From: Spirometra erinaceieuropaei | Taxonomy: Eukaryota > Platyhelminthes > Cestoda > Diphyllobothriidea > Diphyllobothriidae | Assembly (NCBI GenBank): GCA_902702965.1 | Contig: CACRXP010000609.1 | Location: 55,278-119,277 of the forward strand | DNA length: 64,000 nucleotides | Direction: 5' to 3' | Part shown: positions 12,308 through 23,084 of the stretch, piece after piece | Layout of the letters: each line of letters opens with the position of its first letter | Position numbering within the stretch: the first letter of the stretch is position 1 | Notes under the pieces: model-generated | What the model saw: only the letters and a program-made list of their open reading frames with translations | Told to the model about the DNA's origin: nothing | Databases searched by the model: none | Program-made: the position numbers and the translations under genes

Positions 12308-13957
12308 AATCACAGAGATTTTTGAGATGGTCTCAAGGATGCGCCAAGTGCGCGACAGGCACAGAGAATCAATTGCTCTCAGTGGTTCGAACCCTGGCAA
12401 ATCCGTCGCCAACATCTTCCGTCGTCGGTCCTCCTCTAAGCGTGGTCATGAACTTCCACCCATGCTAAATGATAACAAAGTCTTCCTCACCGATGACACT
12501 GACAAGGTTTATATTTCAGAAGGATTCTTTCCTGAAACATGGAAAACGTCAATTATCATTACCGTTTTCAATTCTGGCTCGCGGTCCGATGTTAATAACT
12601 ATCGGGGCGTGCACAAAACGCCGTCTCTAGCAAAACTTCTTGAAAGGATTATTTTCAATGAAATTCTTGACTTCTGTCTAGCTAATCGGCTTCTGAGCTC
12701 TAGCCAGCATGGATTTTTACCTGAACGATCCTGCGAAACATGTCACTTGGCTTTTCTTAATCTAATCACTTCTCTTCGTAATGAGCAGCAGTCAGTGGTA
12801 GTTATCTACTTTGATTTTATCAAAGCCTTTGACAAAGTGCCCATAGACGTCTTTTAATAAAATTGAAAGCTCTTGGCATCCGGCCGCCTCTACTCGACTT
12901 CATCAGGTCCTATCTGTCCAACCGATATCAGAAAGTCATGGTCGGCAATAGCTACTCGACACCTACCTCGATCACGAGTGGCGTACTTCAAGGCACGGTT
13001 CTGGGTCCGCTACTCTTCCTTCTGTACATCAATGATATTTCGACTGAACTCGGAAATTCGCAAACTTTTACTTATGCCGATGACCTCAAGTGTGTTTACT
13101 CACACTCTAAGGATACCGCAAATGTTTGTGTTGAAAAAATTAATGCCGATTTACTACGCTTAAGCAGATGGGGTTCGACATGGCAGATGGAGTTTTCATC
13201 ATCCAAGTGTAGTTTCATGTCTTTTGGTCCTACCAAACTTCCTGGTCCCATAATTTTTCAGAATAACCCACTCTCAGAATGCCTCACCATAAAGGACCTA
13301 GGTCTAAGTTACACAAATAAGCTTGCTTTATCACCTCATGCAGATAGAATCTCTGCCAAAGCCGCGCATATATGTGGATTCATATCGCATAATTTTTCCC
13401 TTTCGGAAATGAAGCTAAGACTTTATCAAATGTTTGTTCTTCCAGTCCTCGAATACTGCTGTCCTTTCTTCAGTTTAATGAACGCCTGCGACCGTAATAA
13501 AATCGAAAATGTTCAGAGGGTTTTCACCCAGAAACTGTTCTCTCAAGCTTCGTCCAGTATTTCTTATACTCAGAGATGTCAGCTGGTGAACATGAAGTTT
13601 TTGTGGGTTAGAAGACTCGAAGCTGGCCTTTGCCTCCTTTTTCGCATCAACTCTAGCTCCAGTCTTCCGCACATTGACACTCTCACTCCGAGAGATCGGT
13701 CTTATGCCACGCGCAACTCCTGAATGGTGATTCCGCCGGCTCTTTGTACTACATCTAAGCGCTCCCTCTTCTTTGCTTCCAAATATGCCTTCCTTTGGAA
13801 TAATCTTCCGCCTGAAATTAGATTATCGCCTAAGTTACTGGTATTCAAGTCGAAATTACGCAAACATCTTACACCGGAAAGCATAAAGGCACTGTTAACG
13901 GTCTCATTCCCGAACACTCAGATTCTTGACTTCGAGAAGAGTCCTCCTGGGATTTAG
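12308..13957 (+). pseudogene. LINE-A ORF2, reverse transcriptase part
   Basis: RT blocks appear in order: WKTSIIITVFNSG and NNYRGVHKTPSL (12540-12620), HGFLPERSC, YFDFIKAFDKVP (about 12815), SGVLQGTVLGPLLFLLYINDI (split here only by description, about 12975-13040), FTYADDLKC with the catalytic YADD at about 13073-13084, and a C-terminal thumb and tail to the stop at 13957. Frame breaks: an extra T near 12855, and a TGA at 13721. Near 12508 the sequence jumps from KVYISE to GFFPETW. Copy 1 shows that more than 100 codons are missing there. Confidence 0.88.
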
Positions 13958-14670
13958 TGGTAGATTAAGTGGTAACTCTTAATTATATCATTAGAAACCC
14001 CTGTTTTGAATTGGTTTCTAAATCCACTGCTATCAGTCCTCCCCCATTGCGACAATTTTCGCGGTTTTTGATGTCATATCCCGCCTTCCGACCTCATGCG
14101 GTCTGTCGACGCTCACGGCGGAAACCTCAGTATTCGCCGTCTACTAGTAGTTCGGTCGTACCTCCCTTCCCCACTGCTCGGCTGAGCTCGAAGCGTGCTG
14201 TGGCCGATCGCATCTGGGTTCCTCTCGTCTGGCCTCTTTGACGCGGCGTACCAATCCGGCCCAGACGATCTCAATTGTGAATCCCGTATACGATGCCATA
14301 TGCAAGCCAGTCCTATCTGACCCACATTCGTACCCATCAAGGCTGACATTTATTGCTACCCTGACGATGACCGACAACATTCCGTTATATACCGCCACCT
14401 ACAGGCCAGACCTGCTCGTTTTTTTCTGTCATTATTTTTATTGAGGGTTTTTTTTCTCCTGTAAAATTAATCCAATCATTTTTCAACTTTTTGTAAGGAG
14501 TTTTTTTTCACCCCTCAATTATCATGTTTCTCAATGGACTTCTAATTCAGAAATTATGAATTGCATTTTGTAAATATTCGGCCTACCTCGTCTAAAACTC
14601 GCATGTAAATTTATTTTAACTTGCTTTGATGGGACATCGACGGGTCTTTAATAAAAATTATCTATCTATC
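13958..14670 (+). other. LINE-A 3' UTR and TCTA tail
   Basis: Non-coding end of the full-length LINE-A, with several T-runs (14449-14456, 14501-14509), the conserved GGAG-T(8)-CACCCCTCAAT block and a short (TCTA)n tail. Matching 3' ends lie at 7959-8138 and about 21418-21583. Confidence 0.85.
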
Positions 14671-14676
14671 TAGTAT

Positions 14677-14907
14677 GTTGGCGACGGGGGTGATAAAACC
14701 CTCCCGTTCGCCTTGGGCATCACCAGTAACTTTAGTTCCAAAGAAAGACGGCAAAATACGTTTCTGTATCGACTACAGACGCTTGAATGCAGTAACCACA
14801 CGAGATTCGTTCCCTCTACCACGTATCGAGTGTATACTTGATGCCTTAGCTGGGTACCGATGGTTCTCCACTTTGGACCTAAAGTCCGGCTATTGGCAAG
14901 TGGAAGT
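14677..14907 (+). pseudogene. Gypsy RT, fingers and motif A
   Basis: RT resumes in phase after the LINE-A insertion: VIKPSRSPWASP, VPKKDGKIRFCIDYRRLN and the catalytic motif A STLDLKSGYWQVE (Asp at about 14878). It ends at 14907, where an antisense LINE-B tail begins with a (GTAT)n run. Confidence 0.92.
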
Positions 14908-16797
14908 ATGTATGTATGTATGTATATTGATGGGTTACAGGCAGAGCCCTTGATGACCCTATTTATGTACAGTGCTTTCGCAGATTCATACTCAAAAATA
15001 AAATAAATTTGCAGGCATTTAAAATGTGATTGGGTCACAGTTCAATCGTAATCATAAGTTAGTGCATGGGGTCACTGTAAATTAGTGCGGAAGATTGCAT
15101 ATGACAGATTTTACAAAACTGGCTGTGCATAGTCATGCTGTACAAGCCGATTTCTGTCGAAAACTAGGCGAGCAAGTTTTCTTTTAAACACACAAACTGT
15201 GTCAGCCGTCACCATCTCGCTTGGAAGCGAGTTCCACGGCCTGACAACCCGCTGGCTGAATGAAAATCTTCGTCGGTCTAAACGTGTGCGCTCATTCCCG
15301 ACTTTGAATGCATGGCCGCGTAGTTGGTTTGTACGGGCGAACTCAAAGAAATCCTCTGCTCTTAATGAGCAACCCTGGCCGCGAACAATCCGGAACGTCC
15401 AGAGTAGACTGCAGTTTATTTGTCTATAAGAGAGAGGGAATAGGCCAAGCAAATTTAGCCTCTCCTGATAAGATAAATGCTTTAGACCGTCGACCATCTT
15501 TGTCGCTCTGCGTTGCACCTGTTCGAGTAAGTTAATATCCTTCCTCATCCATGGTGAAGCTGCTGGCATTCCATACTCTAGATGAGGTCTTACAAAGACA
15601 CCAAAGAGTCTTTCGAAGAGTTCGGGAGGAAATATTTTAAATGCACGTCTGATCCAGTGTAAAGTACTAGTTGCCTTCTGGACCATCTTTCTGCAGTGTT
15701 CTGATGGCGATCGATTTGTGGTCGTCCATACACCCAGATCTCTGTGTCTTTCCACAGTTTCTAACCTCGTCCCGTCAATATAGTACTGGTGTTTGGGAGA
15801 GGCATTGCGGCCGGTGTTCAGGTGCAAAACCACGCATTTGGACACGTTAAACTTCAAAAGCCATCTGTTCGACCAAGCACACAGTTTGTTGATGTCAAGT
15901 CTTGAGCCTCCTTTATGGATCGGAGTAATCAGTGCGCACTTCCATTCTTCCGGTAGCTCGCCGTCTTCAAATGACTTTTGAAATATTGCGGATAAGGGTT
16001 TACACAGTTCATTAGCAAGTTCGCGAAGTGCTAGGGCGGGAATTCTATCTGGGCCCGGCGATTTGGCAGGTTTTAGCCGGAGTAGCTCGGCCCTAACAAT
16101 GGTAGATGAAAAGAGTGGTTCCTCGGTTAAGGAGGGTAGGGAGGGGATAGGAGGGGGAAGGGTACTGGGAGGAGAGGTTGTTTGGCGAATGGATGGATGG
16201 GCAAATATAGCACTAGGTTCTCGGGTGAAGACGGACTGAAAGAAGTCGGAAAGGAGGGACGCTTTAACCTGGTCATCAATCTCCACTTTTCCATCTGCAG
16301 ACCTGAGGGCAGGGATTAGCTCCTGAGTCCTTTTAGTACTTCGTATATAACCATATAGAATTTTCGGATGCTCCAACGAATTTCGGAGTATGTTTAGTTC
16401 AAACTTCTTTCGCAGCTTTGAGGCCTCACTTTTACAGACGTTTCATTGCCGCTTATATTCCTGTAAGTGTTCGTCGGAGCCAGTTACTCTGTAACGCCTC
16501 CACAGACGATTCCTTTTTCTGAAAGAGGTCTTCAAGTCGGGGTTTATCCATTTTGGGCGGTTTGTGATTGTCTTCCTTCTGAGAGGACAATTGGAATAAA
16601 CAATCTCTTTCAGTAAGGAACTGAAAGTATTCCAGTTATCGTTTGCTCGACCATGCAGTTCAGTCTCCCATGATATAGCTGCCGCTTCCCTCCTCATGAG
16701 AGAATAGTCACCTTTCCAAATGTTCCTCTCCCACCTCTCGGGTTGGACGGGTTTGGAAAACAGTGAGTACTCAAAGTAGAGCGTGATGTGGTCGCTT
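14908..16797 (-). mobile_element. LINE-B copy 1, antisense insertion in Gypsy RT
   Basis: A second CR1-like LINE family on the minus strand. Its 5' end is truncated inside the endonuclease (SSDHITLYFEYSL at about 16790). The 3' end lies at the left, with a (CATA)n tail at 14908-14930 and a 3' UTR shared with LINE-B copy 2 (25040-25195). Two frame-compatible ORFs occur, 16697-16446 and 16376-15111, separated by a TGA near 16443. I see no clear target duplication. The Gypsy frame closes across the insert, with left part ending GAAGT and right part starting at about 16798. Confidence 0.88.
15111..16376 (-). pseudogene. LINE-B RT ORF with catalytic core deleted
   Basis: An open frame of 421 codons without any stop. 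It starts with YIRSTKRTQELIPAL, passes the FFQSVFTREPS and LKPAKSPGPDRIPAL blocks, then WKCALITPIHKGGSR. It then jumps directly to KLCAWSNRWLLKFNVSKC. The region between, which in intact LINEs holds the A and B motifs and the YADD centre, is missing without loss of frame. The C-terminal thumb (RDLGVW, EYGMPAASPW, RRATKMVDGL) and tail (FSQRVVRPWNSLP) are present. It cannot be an active polymerase. Confidence 0.85.
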
Positions 16798-17752
16798 GAC
16801 CCTAACAGACCGCCAAAAAACGGCGTTCATCCTCCCACAAGGATTGTACGAATTCGAAACGATGCCTTTCGGTCTCTGTAACGCGGCTGCTACATTCCAA
16901 CGGCTAATGCAGGTAGTGTTGTCGCACCTCTATCCGCGCCATGGCCTCATATACCTTGACGACGTTATTGTCTTCGGCAAAACGATCGCCCAGCATAACG
17001 ATAATCTACGCGCCGTGCTCCAAGCGTAGCGCGAGGCCGGCCTTACGCTAAACCCACAGAAGTGTCAATTCTTGCGAGAGAAGGTTAATTACCTAGGACA
17101 CGAAGTCAGCCCGTCGGGTATCAAAGTCTCAGCCGAAAAGGCGGGAGCTATTCTCACTTGGCCGACGCCAAACTCCACCACGGAAGTCAGAAGTTTTATT
17201 GGGTTGGCGTCCTATTACAGACGGTTTATTCGTGATTTTGCAGGTAGTGCGCGTCCGTTACACCGCCTTACAGAAAAGGGGCGCGAATTTCGTTGGACGG
17301 GCGAATGCCAGGCCGCGTTTGACGAGCTGAGAACCCGCCTGTCGAGAGCACCGATACTTATGCTCCCCAATACCACCGAGACGGCGCCACCCTTCGTACT
17401 TGACACGGACGCCAGTGCCTTCGCCATGGGGTGTGTCCTTTCGCAAACGGACGATAACGGCCTAGAACGCGTTATCTGTTTCGCTAGCAAAACGCTCACC
17501 AAGCCACAACGAAATTACTGCACATATCGACGCGAACTATTGGCCATAGTCACCTTCGCTAAACAATTTCGGCCATATCTGCTAGGTAAGCCGTTCGTCA
17601 TACGCTCCGATCATAAGGCTCTGCAATGGCTACAAAACACGAAGGACGCAGAGGGCCAACCGGCTCGCTGGCAGGAAATGTTACGGGAATATCATTTCAC
17701 TTGTACATACCGCCCCGGGAAACAGCACGGCAACGCCGACGCCTTGTCCTGA
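16798..17752 (+). pseudogene. Gypsy RT palm/thumb and RNase H
   Basis: Continues from 14907: LTDRQKTAFILPQGLYEF, MPFGLCNAAATFQRLM, the catalytic YLDDVIVF (about 16952-16975), then after a TAG at 17027-17029 QKCQFLREKVNYLGHEVS and the thumb. RNase H begins near 17395 with VLDTDASAFAMGCVLSQ, then YRRELLAIV and VIRSDHKALQWL. It ends at TGA 17750-17752 after GNADALS, the usual end of Gypsy RNase H. The TAG fits CAG changed to TAG, the TGA fits CGA changed to TGA. Confidence 0.93.
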
Positions 17753-19243
17753 CGGCCGACAACGCCAGCCACACACGATGAAGACCTCGCGATAGGCGAA
17801 ATCAACGCCATTTACGCCAGTGAACCAGTTAGACACCAGTGGGCAATAGCCCAGAGCACAGACCCGGATACCGCAGTAGTTTACGACCATATGTTAAACC
17901 GGCGACACCGTCCTACAGACGACGCATTGCGTGGGTCGTCAGAAGAAGCACATATACTGCGGAGCCAATGGCCACGGCTGCATATCGACGAAGATATCCT
18001 TCTCATTAAGGACGAGAGCACAAAAACCGACAGAGTAGTAGTACCAGGCAGCCTCGTAGACTTGGTCCTCACGGATCTACACAACGAGTTAGGCCACGTT
18101 GGGCAAGCCAAGACAGAAGCCGCCACTCGGCAACGATTTTGGTGGCCCCATCTACGAGAACACGTCGCCACTTTCTGCAGTACATGCACCACGTGCGCTA
18201 AGTTCAAGGCACCTAGACAACTTCCACGTGCACCGTTGCAACCCATTCAAACTAGCTTTCCGTTCCAGCGGCTGGGCCTGGACATCATCGGCCCCCTCCC
18301 CTTTACGACAACCGGCCATCGGTTCATACTGGTGATGGTAGATTATTTCAATAAATGGGCAGAGGCTGTGCCGCTATTGCGACAAGACGCAGTGTCGTTC
18401 ACCAATGCAATCTTCAACAACAGAATTTGTCGGTTCGGTGTTCCGTTGTCAATACATTCCGACTGCGGGGCTAACTTCGACAGCAAACTGCTGCAAGAGG
18501 TCTGTGATCTCCTCGATATCTACAAGACCCGCACCACTCCAGCACATCCTGAAGGCAATGGATTGGTGGAACGAACCAACCGCACACTGAATCAACTGTT
18601 GAAGGCGTTCGCCGAAGACCATCATCCCCACGACTGGGATAAACGTCTACCGTGTGCCATGATGGCGTACCGTGCTAACACACACACGTCAACTGGCTAC
18701 CCACCTTTCTTTATGCTAACAGGACTTAAATTTCGCCTTCCCGCAGATTCACGGTTCCCACAACCCGTCGCAAACGAATACGTACCAGATAGCTACGTAT
18801 GGCAGCTGCAGGATTTGCTACTCTCCACCTACACCCTCGCACGTAACCATCTAGGAGCGGCCGCCGAACGACAGAAAACATACTTTGATCGTCAGGTTCA
18901 CGGCAACCCCTACCAACTAGGCGATCTGGTTTAGCGTTTCCGGCCAGTACCGCCCTTAGGGACGGCGGCCAAGTTCTTCACCCGTGGGAAGGACCATTCG
19001 TTGTTGTCGACATCATACACCCCACCACGTATGTATTGCCTGATGCTTCACGCCCCGATGGACCCACCTTCACCACCCATTTCGACAAGCTAAAACCTTA
19101 CAGAGGACGGCTACCCACCGCCACCGCGGACGTAACCCCCATCATTCCCCCACATTTAGTCCCCACCCCAGTGGTTGAAGAAACAGTGGGCATGACCCAA
19201 CCAGACAGCCCTGCGGACAGGGCTCCACCTGAGGTAGGGGGTA
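17753..19243 (+). pseudogene. Gypsy integrase and 3' end of pol
   Basis: Same polyprotein after the TGA at 17750. The zinc-binding HHCC region lies at about 18080-18200 (HNELGHVG, then CSTCTTC). The DDE core has LDIIGPLP (Asp, about 18279), HSDCGANF (Asp, about 18460; a Cys replaces the usual Gln) and GNGLVERTNR (Glu, about 18570). A TAG at 18932-18934 sits where a Trp (TGG) is usual in the LVWRF-type motif of the C-terminal domain. A single-base deletion near 18980 shifts the last part into another frame (19036-19248). A purine-rich tract GAGGTAGGGGG lies just before the right LTR. Confidence 0.92.
19231..19243 (+). promoter_or_regulatory. Polypurine tract of the Gypsy element
   Basis: GAGGTAGGGGGTA abuts the right LTR, the expected place and composition for plus-strand priming. 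Confidence 0.65.
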
Positions 19244-19736
19244 TGTAAGAGCCGGAAAGGCAGGTTTGTTTAAAAGAGAGAAAAAACGAGCGAGCGGGAA
19301 GAAAGGAGGCGGGAGGTTTCGCGCCGTGGCTTGAGTGCGTCTTCTCTCTGGTATTTCAGGTGAGGACAGCAAACTTGAGCAAGGAAACGCCCAAAATCCC
19401 GTGGATATCGTACCTCCGGAACTACCTCCCTGACCAGCAAGTGTTTCCTCTTCCCCCCTTTGCCCCCTGGAACTTTCCGCGCCTCTGACCCTTCTTGTTT
19501 TTCCCTTTTCAGATCCCTCCTTTTCCCAATATATCGTTTACCTGTTACATCTTCTTTGACTGTTCGGATCACACCTGTACGTTGAGACTTTGTCTGGTCG
19601 CCTGATGCCAAGATCTAAGACCAACCGTTCAGGAAAGGTGAAAGCGGCCCCACCCCCATCTCCTCCTATCGAGCGAGTCGACGTAAGTCAGGAACCAGTC
19701 TCCCAGCTGAAGCCCCAGGACGGTCCGCCTACTACA
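19244..19736 (+). repeat. Gypsy 3' LTR
   Basis: 493 bp, same length as the left LTR and apparently identical except at its seventh base. It is followed by the GCTC duplication and then by LINE-A copy 1 in phase. Confidence 0.93.
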
Positions 19737-21583
19737 GCTCTTGTGAAACATGACATCTGCCGTTTCCCAATCTACTTACCTCTCTTCGTAACGACCATCT
19801 ATCTGTTGTCGTTATTTATTTTGATCTTAGTAAAGCCTTTGATAAAGTGCCACATAAAAGGGTCTTGGTTAAATTAGAAGCTCTGAGAATTCGCAGTCCC
19901 CTAATAGAGGTTATCCAGTCATACCTGTCTAATCGTAAACATAAGGTTTTAGTGGAACCTTCGCTTTCCAATGTAAACCCTATTGTAATTGGTGCTCTAT
20001 AAGGTGCCGTTTTATGTCCTCTTTTGTTCCAGCTTCACATAAATGATATCTCGGCGGCAGTTAAACCTTCTCAGTTATTTATTATGCCGATGATCTCAAA
20101 TTCTTTCAATAAATCTACAAGTCTTCATTGTCTGCAGCAAATCCATGCTGACTTGCCTGCTCTCTCAGCTTGGAGCTCAAAATGGCTAATGGAATTCTCT
20201 CCTTCTATATGTCGCTATATGTGTTTTGGACCTGATAGGCTACCCCAACCAGTGGTCTTTCAAGGCACACCTATGACTGACTGTACCACCATAAATGATT
20301 TAGGTTTAAGCTAAACTAATAATCTTGATCTCTCGCCACATGCTTACCGGATTACAGCCAAAGCAGCCCAGATATGTGGCTTTATTCCCTACAATTTTTA
20401 TCTTCCTAAAATTAAATTAAGTCTCTATCGTACATTTGTATTTCCCATTCTCCAGTATTTTTGCCCATTCTTTGGTTTGATGAATGAGGCTAGTCAATCA
20501 AAAAGTGAAAATTTTCAAAGACGTTTTACTAGACAACTTTTAGGCATGGAACATCCAAATATCTCCTACTCAGATAGGTGCCAGCTAATTAACCTAAAAC
20601 TTTTATGGGCTCGAAGACTAGAAGCAGGCTTCTGTCTTCTCCTTCGCATTAATAATAGCATAAATCTTCCTCGGATTTCTGCGCTTACCCCTAATAGTCG
20701 CCCATACAATCTTCGCAACTCTTCCCTGATTATCCCTCCTCCCGCTTCCTCCACCTCTAAGCGTACTCTTTTTTCGCTTCCAGATATACTTTTCTCTGGA
20801 ATAACCTTCCAATAAATATAATATCTTCAGATAATCTACACACCTTTAAGAGAAGCCTACGCCTTTATCTAAATACTGACTCAATTAAACTTTTATTTTC
20901 CTCATCCTTCCCGGACAACTTTCGCTATGACACTGAGAAAGGGCCACCGGGAGTTTAGGACGCCGCCATTAAATTTCCGTATCCGCTCAGCTTTCCTTCT
21001 TTTGTGAGTCGTATCGCTTCCTTGGATCTCTCATCAGAAATGTTAATTTTTTCGATTTTTCAGTTCATGCATCGTGCCCTTACAGAATACGCTCTATCGA
21101 CGCTCTTGTCGGGACCTTCTGTATTCGTCATATACTAGTAGTTTGGTCGCCTCTCTCTTGTCCCCTCCTCGGATGGACTCGGATGAATGTAACCGATCGC
21201 ATCTGTGTTCCTATCGCCTCGAGACTGGTTTTCAATTCGCTACTTAGGCATGAATGACCTCATTCGGCACATGAATTCTGTCTTGATGATGAGGTTTCGA
21301 ACCTTTTACTCAAGGCTACATACAGGCCAGTCCTACCCGCATTTTTCTGTTATTATTTTTTAGCGAGGGGTTTTTTTCTCCTGCAAAATTAATCTAGTTA
21401 TTTTTAAATTTTTAAGCGGAGTTTTTTTTCACCTCTCGCTAATCATTTTTCTTAACGGACTAATAATTCAGAAACTATGAATTGCACTTTGTACAGATTT
21501 TGGCTACCTCGTCTAAACTTCGCATGTAACTTTATTTTTACTTGCTTTGATGGGACCCAGAGGGGTCGTTAATAACAAATTAG
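19737..21583 (+). mobile_element. LINE-A copy 1, 3' portion
   Basis: Resumes the RT exactly where it was cut at 7356: SCETCHLPF, YFDLSKAFDKVPHK (about 19815-19855), a degraded LQGTV block with a stop at about 20000, and a YADDLK block at about 20076 that is out of frame. The thumb follows (FWMN-like region near 20470-20810), then the 3' UTR with the T-run at 21421-21429 and the GGGTCGTTAATAA end. The tail is more decayed than in copy 2, consistent with greater age. Confidence 0.88.
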
Positions 21584-22224
21584 TATTCTTCATGGAACCC
21601 CTATGTCGCGCCACTATACGACGCCAAACGAAACCTAAACAAACTATGCGTAACGGGTCAAGAAGGAAGTCAGATCTTGAGCCAAGTTCGCCGTGTATCT
21701 GAGGCAGCACTCCTCATCTGTGTTCGTTAGTAATATTTGTGAACACGTCTTCGCCCGACCATTCCGTAATTTATGAAACACTTCACGATCATAGGGGTTG
21801 TACTCTCCGCACATGCAGTAGCGCTCACACCCGCAACAAGCACTGACAGATTTTGAATTAATACATGCTCACACAGGACCTCAATACGTAATGCTTGTTT
21901 ACCTGACTAAACAAATATTACCCATATTATCAGCAACCAAGTTCTTCGACTACGCGTATGGAGTCGCTACATCTAACGGCCTACCGTACTTCCAATTCGA
22001 ATCCACTGCAATTACCCAACTAAAAAATTTTCATTAAATTTGATGTTCCTTGAAAGGCAGATCCCTTTTTCTTTACAATAATAAGGAAAGTAATCAGTTG
22101 CAACGCTGTTATCTCCTCTGATAATTTCCGGCAGATTAGCAAACAGGTGGTTTCACTAAACTTCCCGATGCCATAATAAGCCTATTCTATAAGCTCTTGT
22201 ATTGGTTCATTTTTAGAGTGGTCC
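21584..22224. other. Unassigned sequence between LINE-A fragments
   Basis: No recognisable coding sequence or repeat. The (TCTA) tail expected at the LINE-A end is not evident. Confidence 0.4.
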
Positions 22225-22385
22225 AGCATTAGGGATCTAAGTTTGAGTTGTACAAATGGTTAGATTTATCACCTCATGCGGATAGCTTTTCTTCAGCGAC
22301 TGCCAAGATATCGGACTTCATATCCCACACATTTTCTCCCAAAAATAGGTAGAAGACTTCGTCGCGCATTTGCCTTTATCATATT

Positions 22386-22584
22386 CAAGCACCGTTTTCC
22401 TCGGAAATTAAACAAGGTAATGAGAAACTGTAGTTTATATGCCAGAAAACACGCGGGGAGGGCTGGGGGACCCACTGATGAGCCGAACCCCTCGCGACTG
22501 CGTCAGGCAGCGGCACAAGATCGACGAAGCATACGTGTCCGGGATTTTAGCTAGTACCTGTGTCGTCAGTATGATAAATAATTA
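22386..22584 (+). mobile_element. Hammerhead-bearing repeat inserted in LINE-A copy 3
   Basis: About 200 bp that separates two neighbouring blocks of the LINE-A thumb. It shares, in order, the CCAGAAAACAC segment, the GGACCCA-CTGA core and the GGGATTTTAGCTAGTACCTG end with the reverse complement of 33361-33480. It is therefore a member of the repeat found in the SNRNP25 intron. Its boundaries are estimated from where LINE-A similarity stops. Confidence 0.65.
22462..22552 (+). ncRNA. Degenerate hammerhead ribozyme
   Basis: CTGATGA at 22475-22481, a stem II start GCCG, then CGAC-GAAG (22522-22529) in place of CGGC-GAAA, a short helix III CATACGTG (22530-22537), and TC before the expected cut (22538-22539). 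Stem I is weakened: CCC at 22471-22473 can pair with GGG, but the first pair is lost. The GAAG in place of GAAA predicts poor or no activity. It is on the same sense as the host LINE fragment. Confidence 0.6.
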
Positions 22585-23084
22585 AATATCTGTCCTTTCT
22601 TTGGTTTAATGAACTCAAATACGCTCGGTAAAACCAAAAACAATTCGATGTTTTGCGCCACAAAACATTTTCTCATGTTTAATTTAATGTCTGTTACTGT
22701 GACATATGCTAGCTAGTCAATCTAAGATTTTTGTGAGCCAGAAGCCTCGAGCATGATCTTGAATTTTTGACTTGCGATAACTCGAATTGCAGTCTTTTGC
22801 GCTTTGACGATTCCATAAGGATGGATTCGGTTTGTAGGCTCTTGACTGCCTCAATATCATTATATCGCCATTTTATTTACTTCATATGTTCAATTTTCTT
22901 ACTTGTAAATATACTTTATTTTGGTACAACTTTTCAGACAAAATAAAGTCATTATTTGGATCACCGATACTTAGAATAAAACAGCGTAAACTCCTTTAAC
23001 CTAGAAAATATGAGCTGGTTATTGTGCGCTTCATTATCAAACACTCAAATCCTGAAATATGGAAAGGCTCCCCGGTTCTGACAG

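Larger units (their letters stand above)
9491..14670 (+). mobile_element. Full-length LINE-A (CR1/Jockey-like non-LTR retrotransposon)
   Basis: 5180 bp between TAGTAT duplications, with a 5' leader, ORF1, ORF2 (AP endonuclease plus reverse transcriptase) and a 3' UTR ending in a (TCTA)n tail. The element type is clear from the GDFNLPEIDW endonuclease and YADD RT motifs. ORF1 has a TGA at 10099. ORF2 has frame breaks and an internal deletion in the N-terminal RT region near 12508, compared with copy 1. So it arrived full length but is not autonomous now. Confidence 0.93.
7357..19736 (+). mobile_element. Ty3/Gypsy LTR retrotransposon, hosting three later insertions
   Basis: Two 493-bp direct LTRs (7357-7849 and 19244-19736) begin TGTAAGA and end CTACTACA. 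The 4-bp duplication GCTC lies at 7353-7356 and 19737-19740. Without the three later insertions the element would be about 5.1 kb, a size and domain order (gag, protease, RT, RNase H, integrase) that fit the CsRN1-like elements of trematodes; that clade call is inference. The LTRs differ at only one base that I could see (A at 7363 against G at 19250), so the element is young or gene-converted. Even so, its frame has five or more stops and it cannot be autonomous. It sits inside LINE-A copy 1. Confidence 0.93.
22225..23084 (+). mobile_element. LINE-A copy 3, RT thumb and C-terminus only
   Basis: 22225-22385 aligns with the LINE-A text that encodes DLGLSYTNKLALSPHADRISA. 22585-22640 carries the next block (TGTCCTTTCTTTGGTTTAATGAAC). 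The end near 23035-23080 matches the NTQILDFEK C-terminus. It is interrupted at about 22386-22584 by a hammerhead-bearing repeat and ends where LINE-B copy 2 starts. All frames are broken. Confidence 0.7.
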
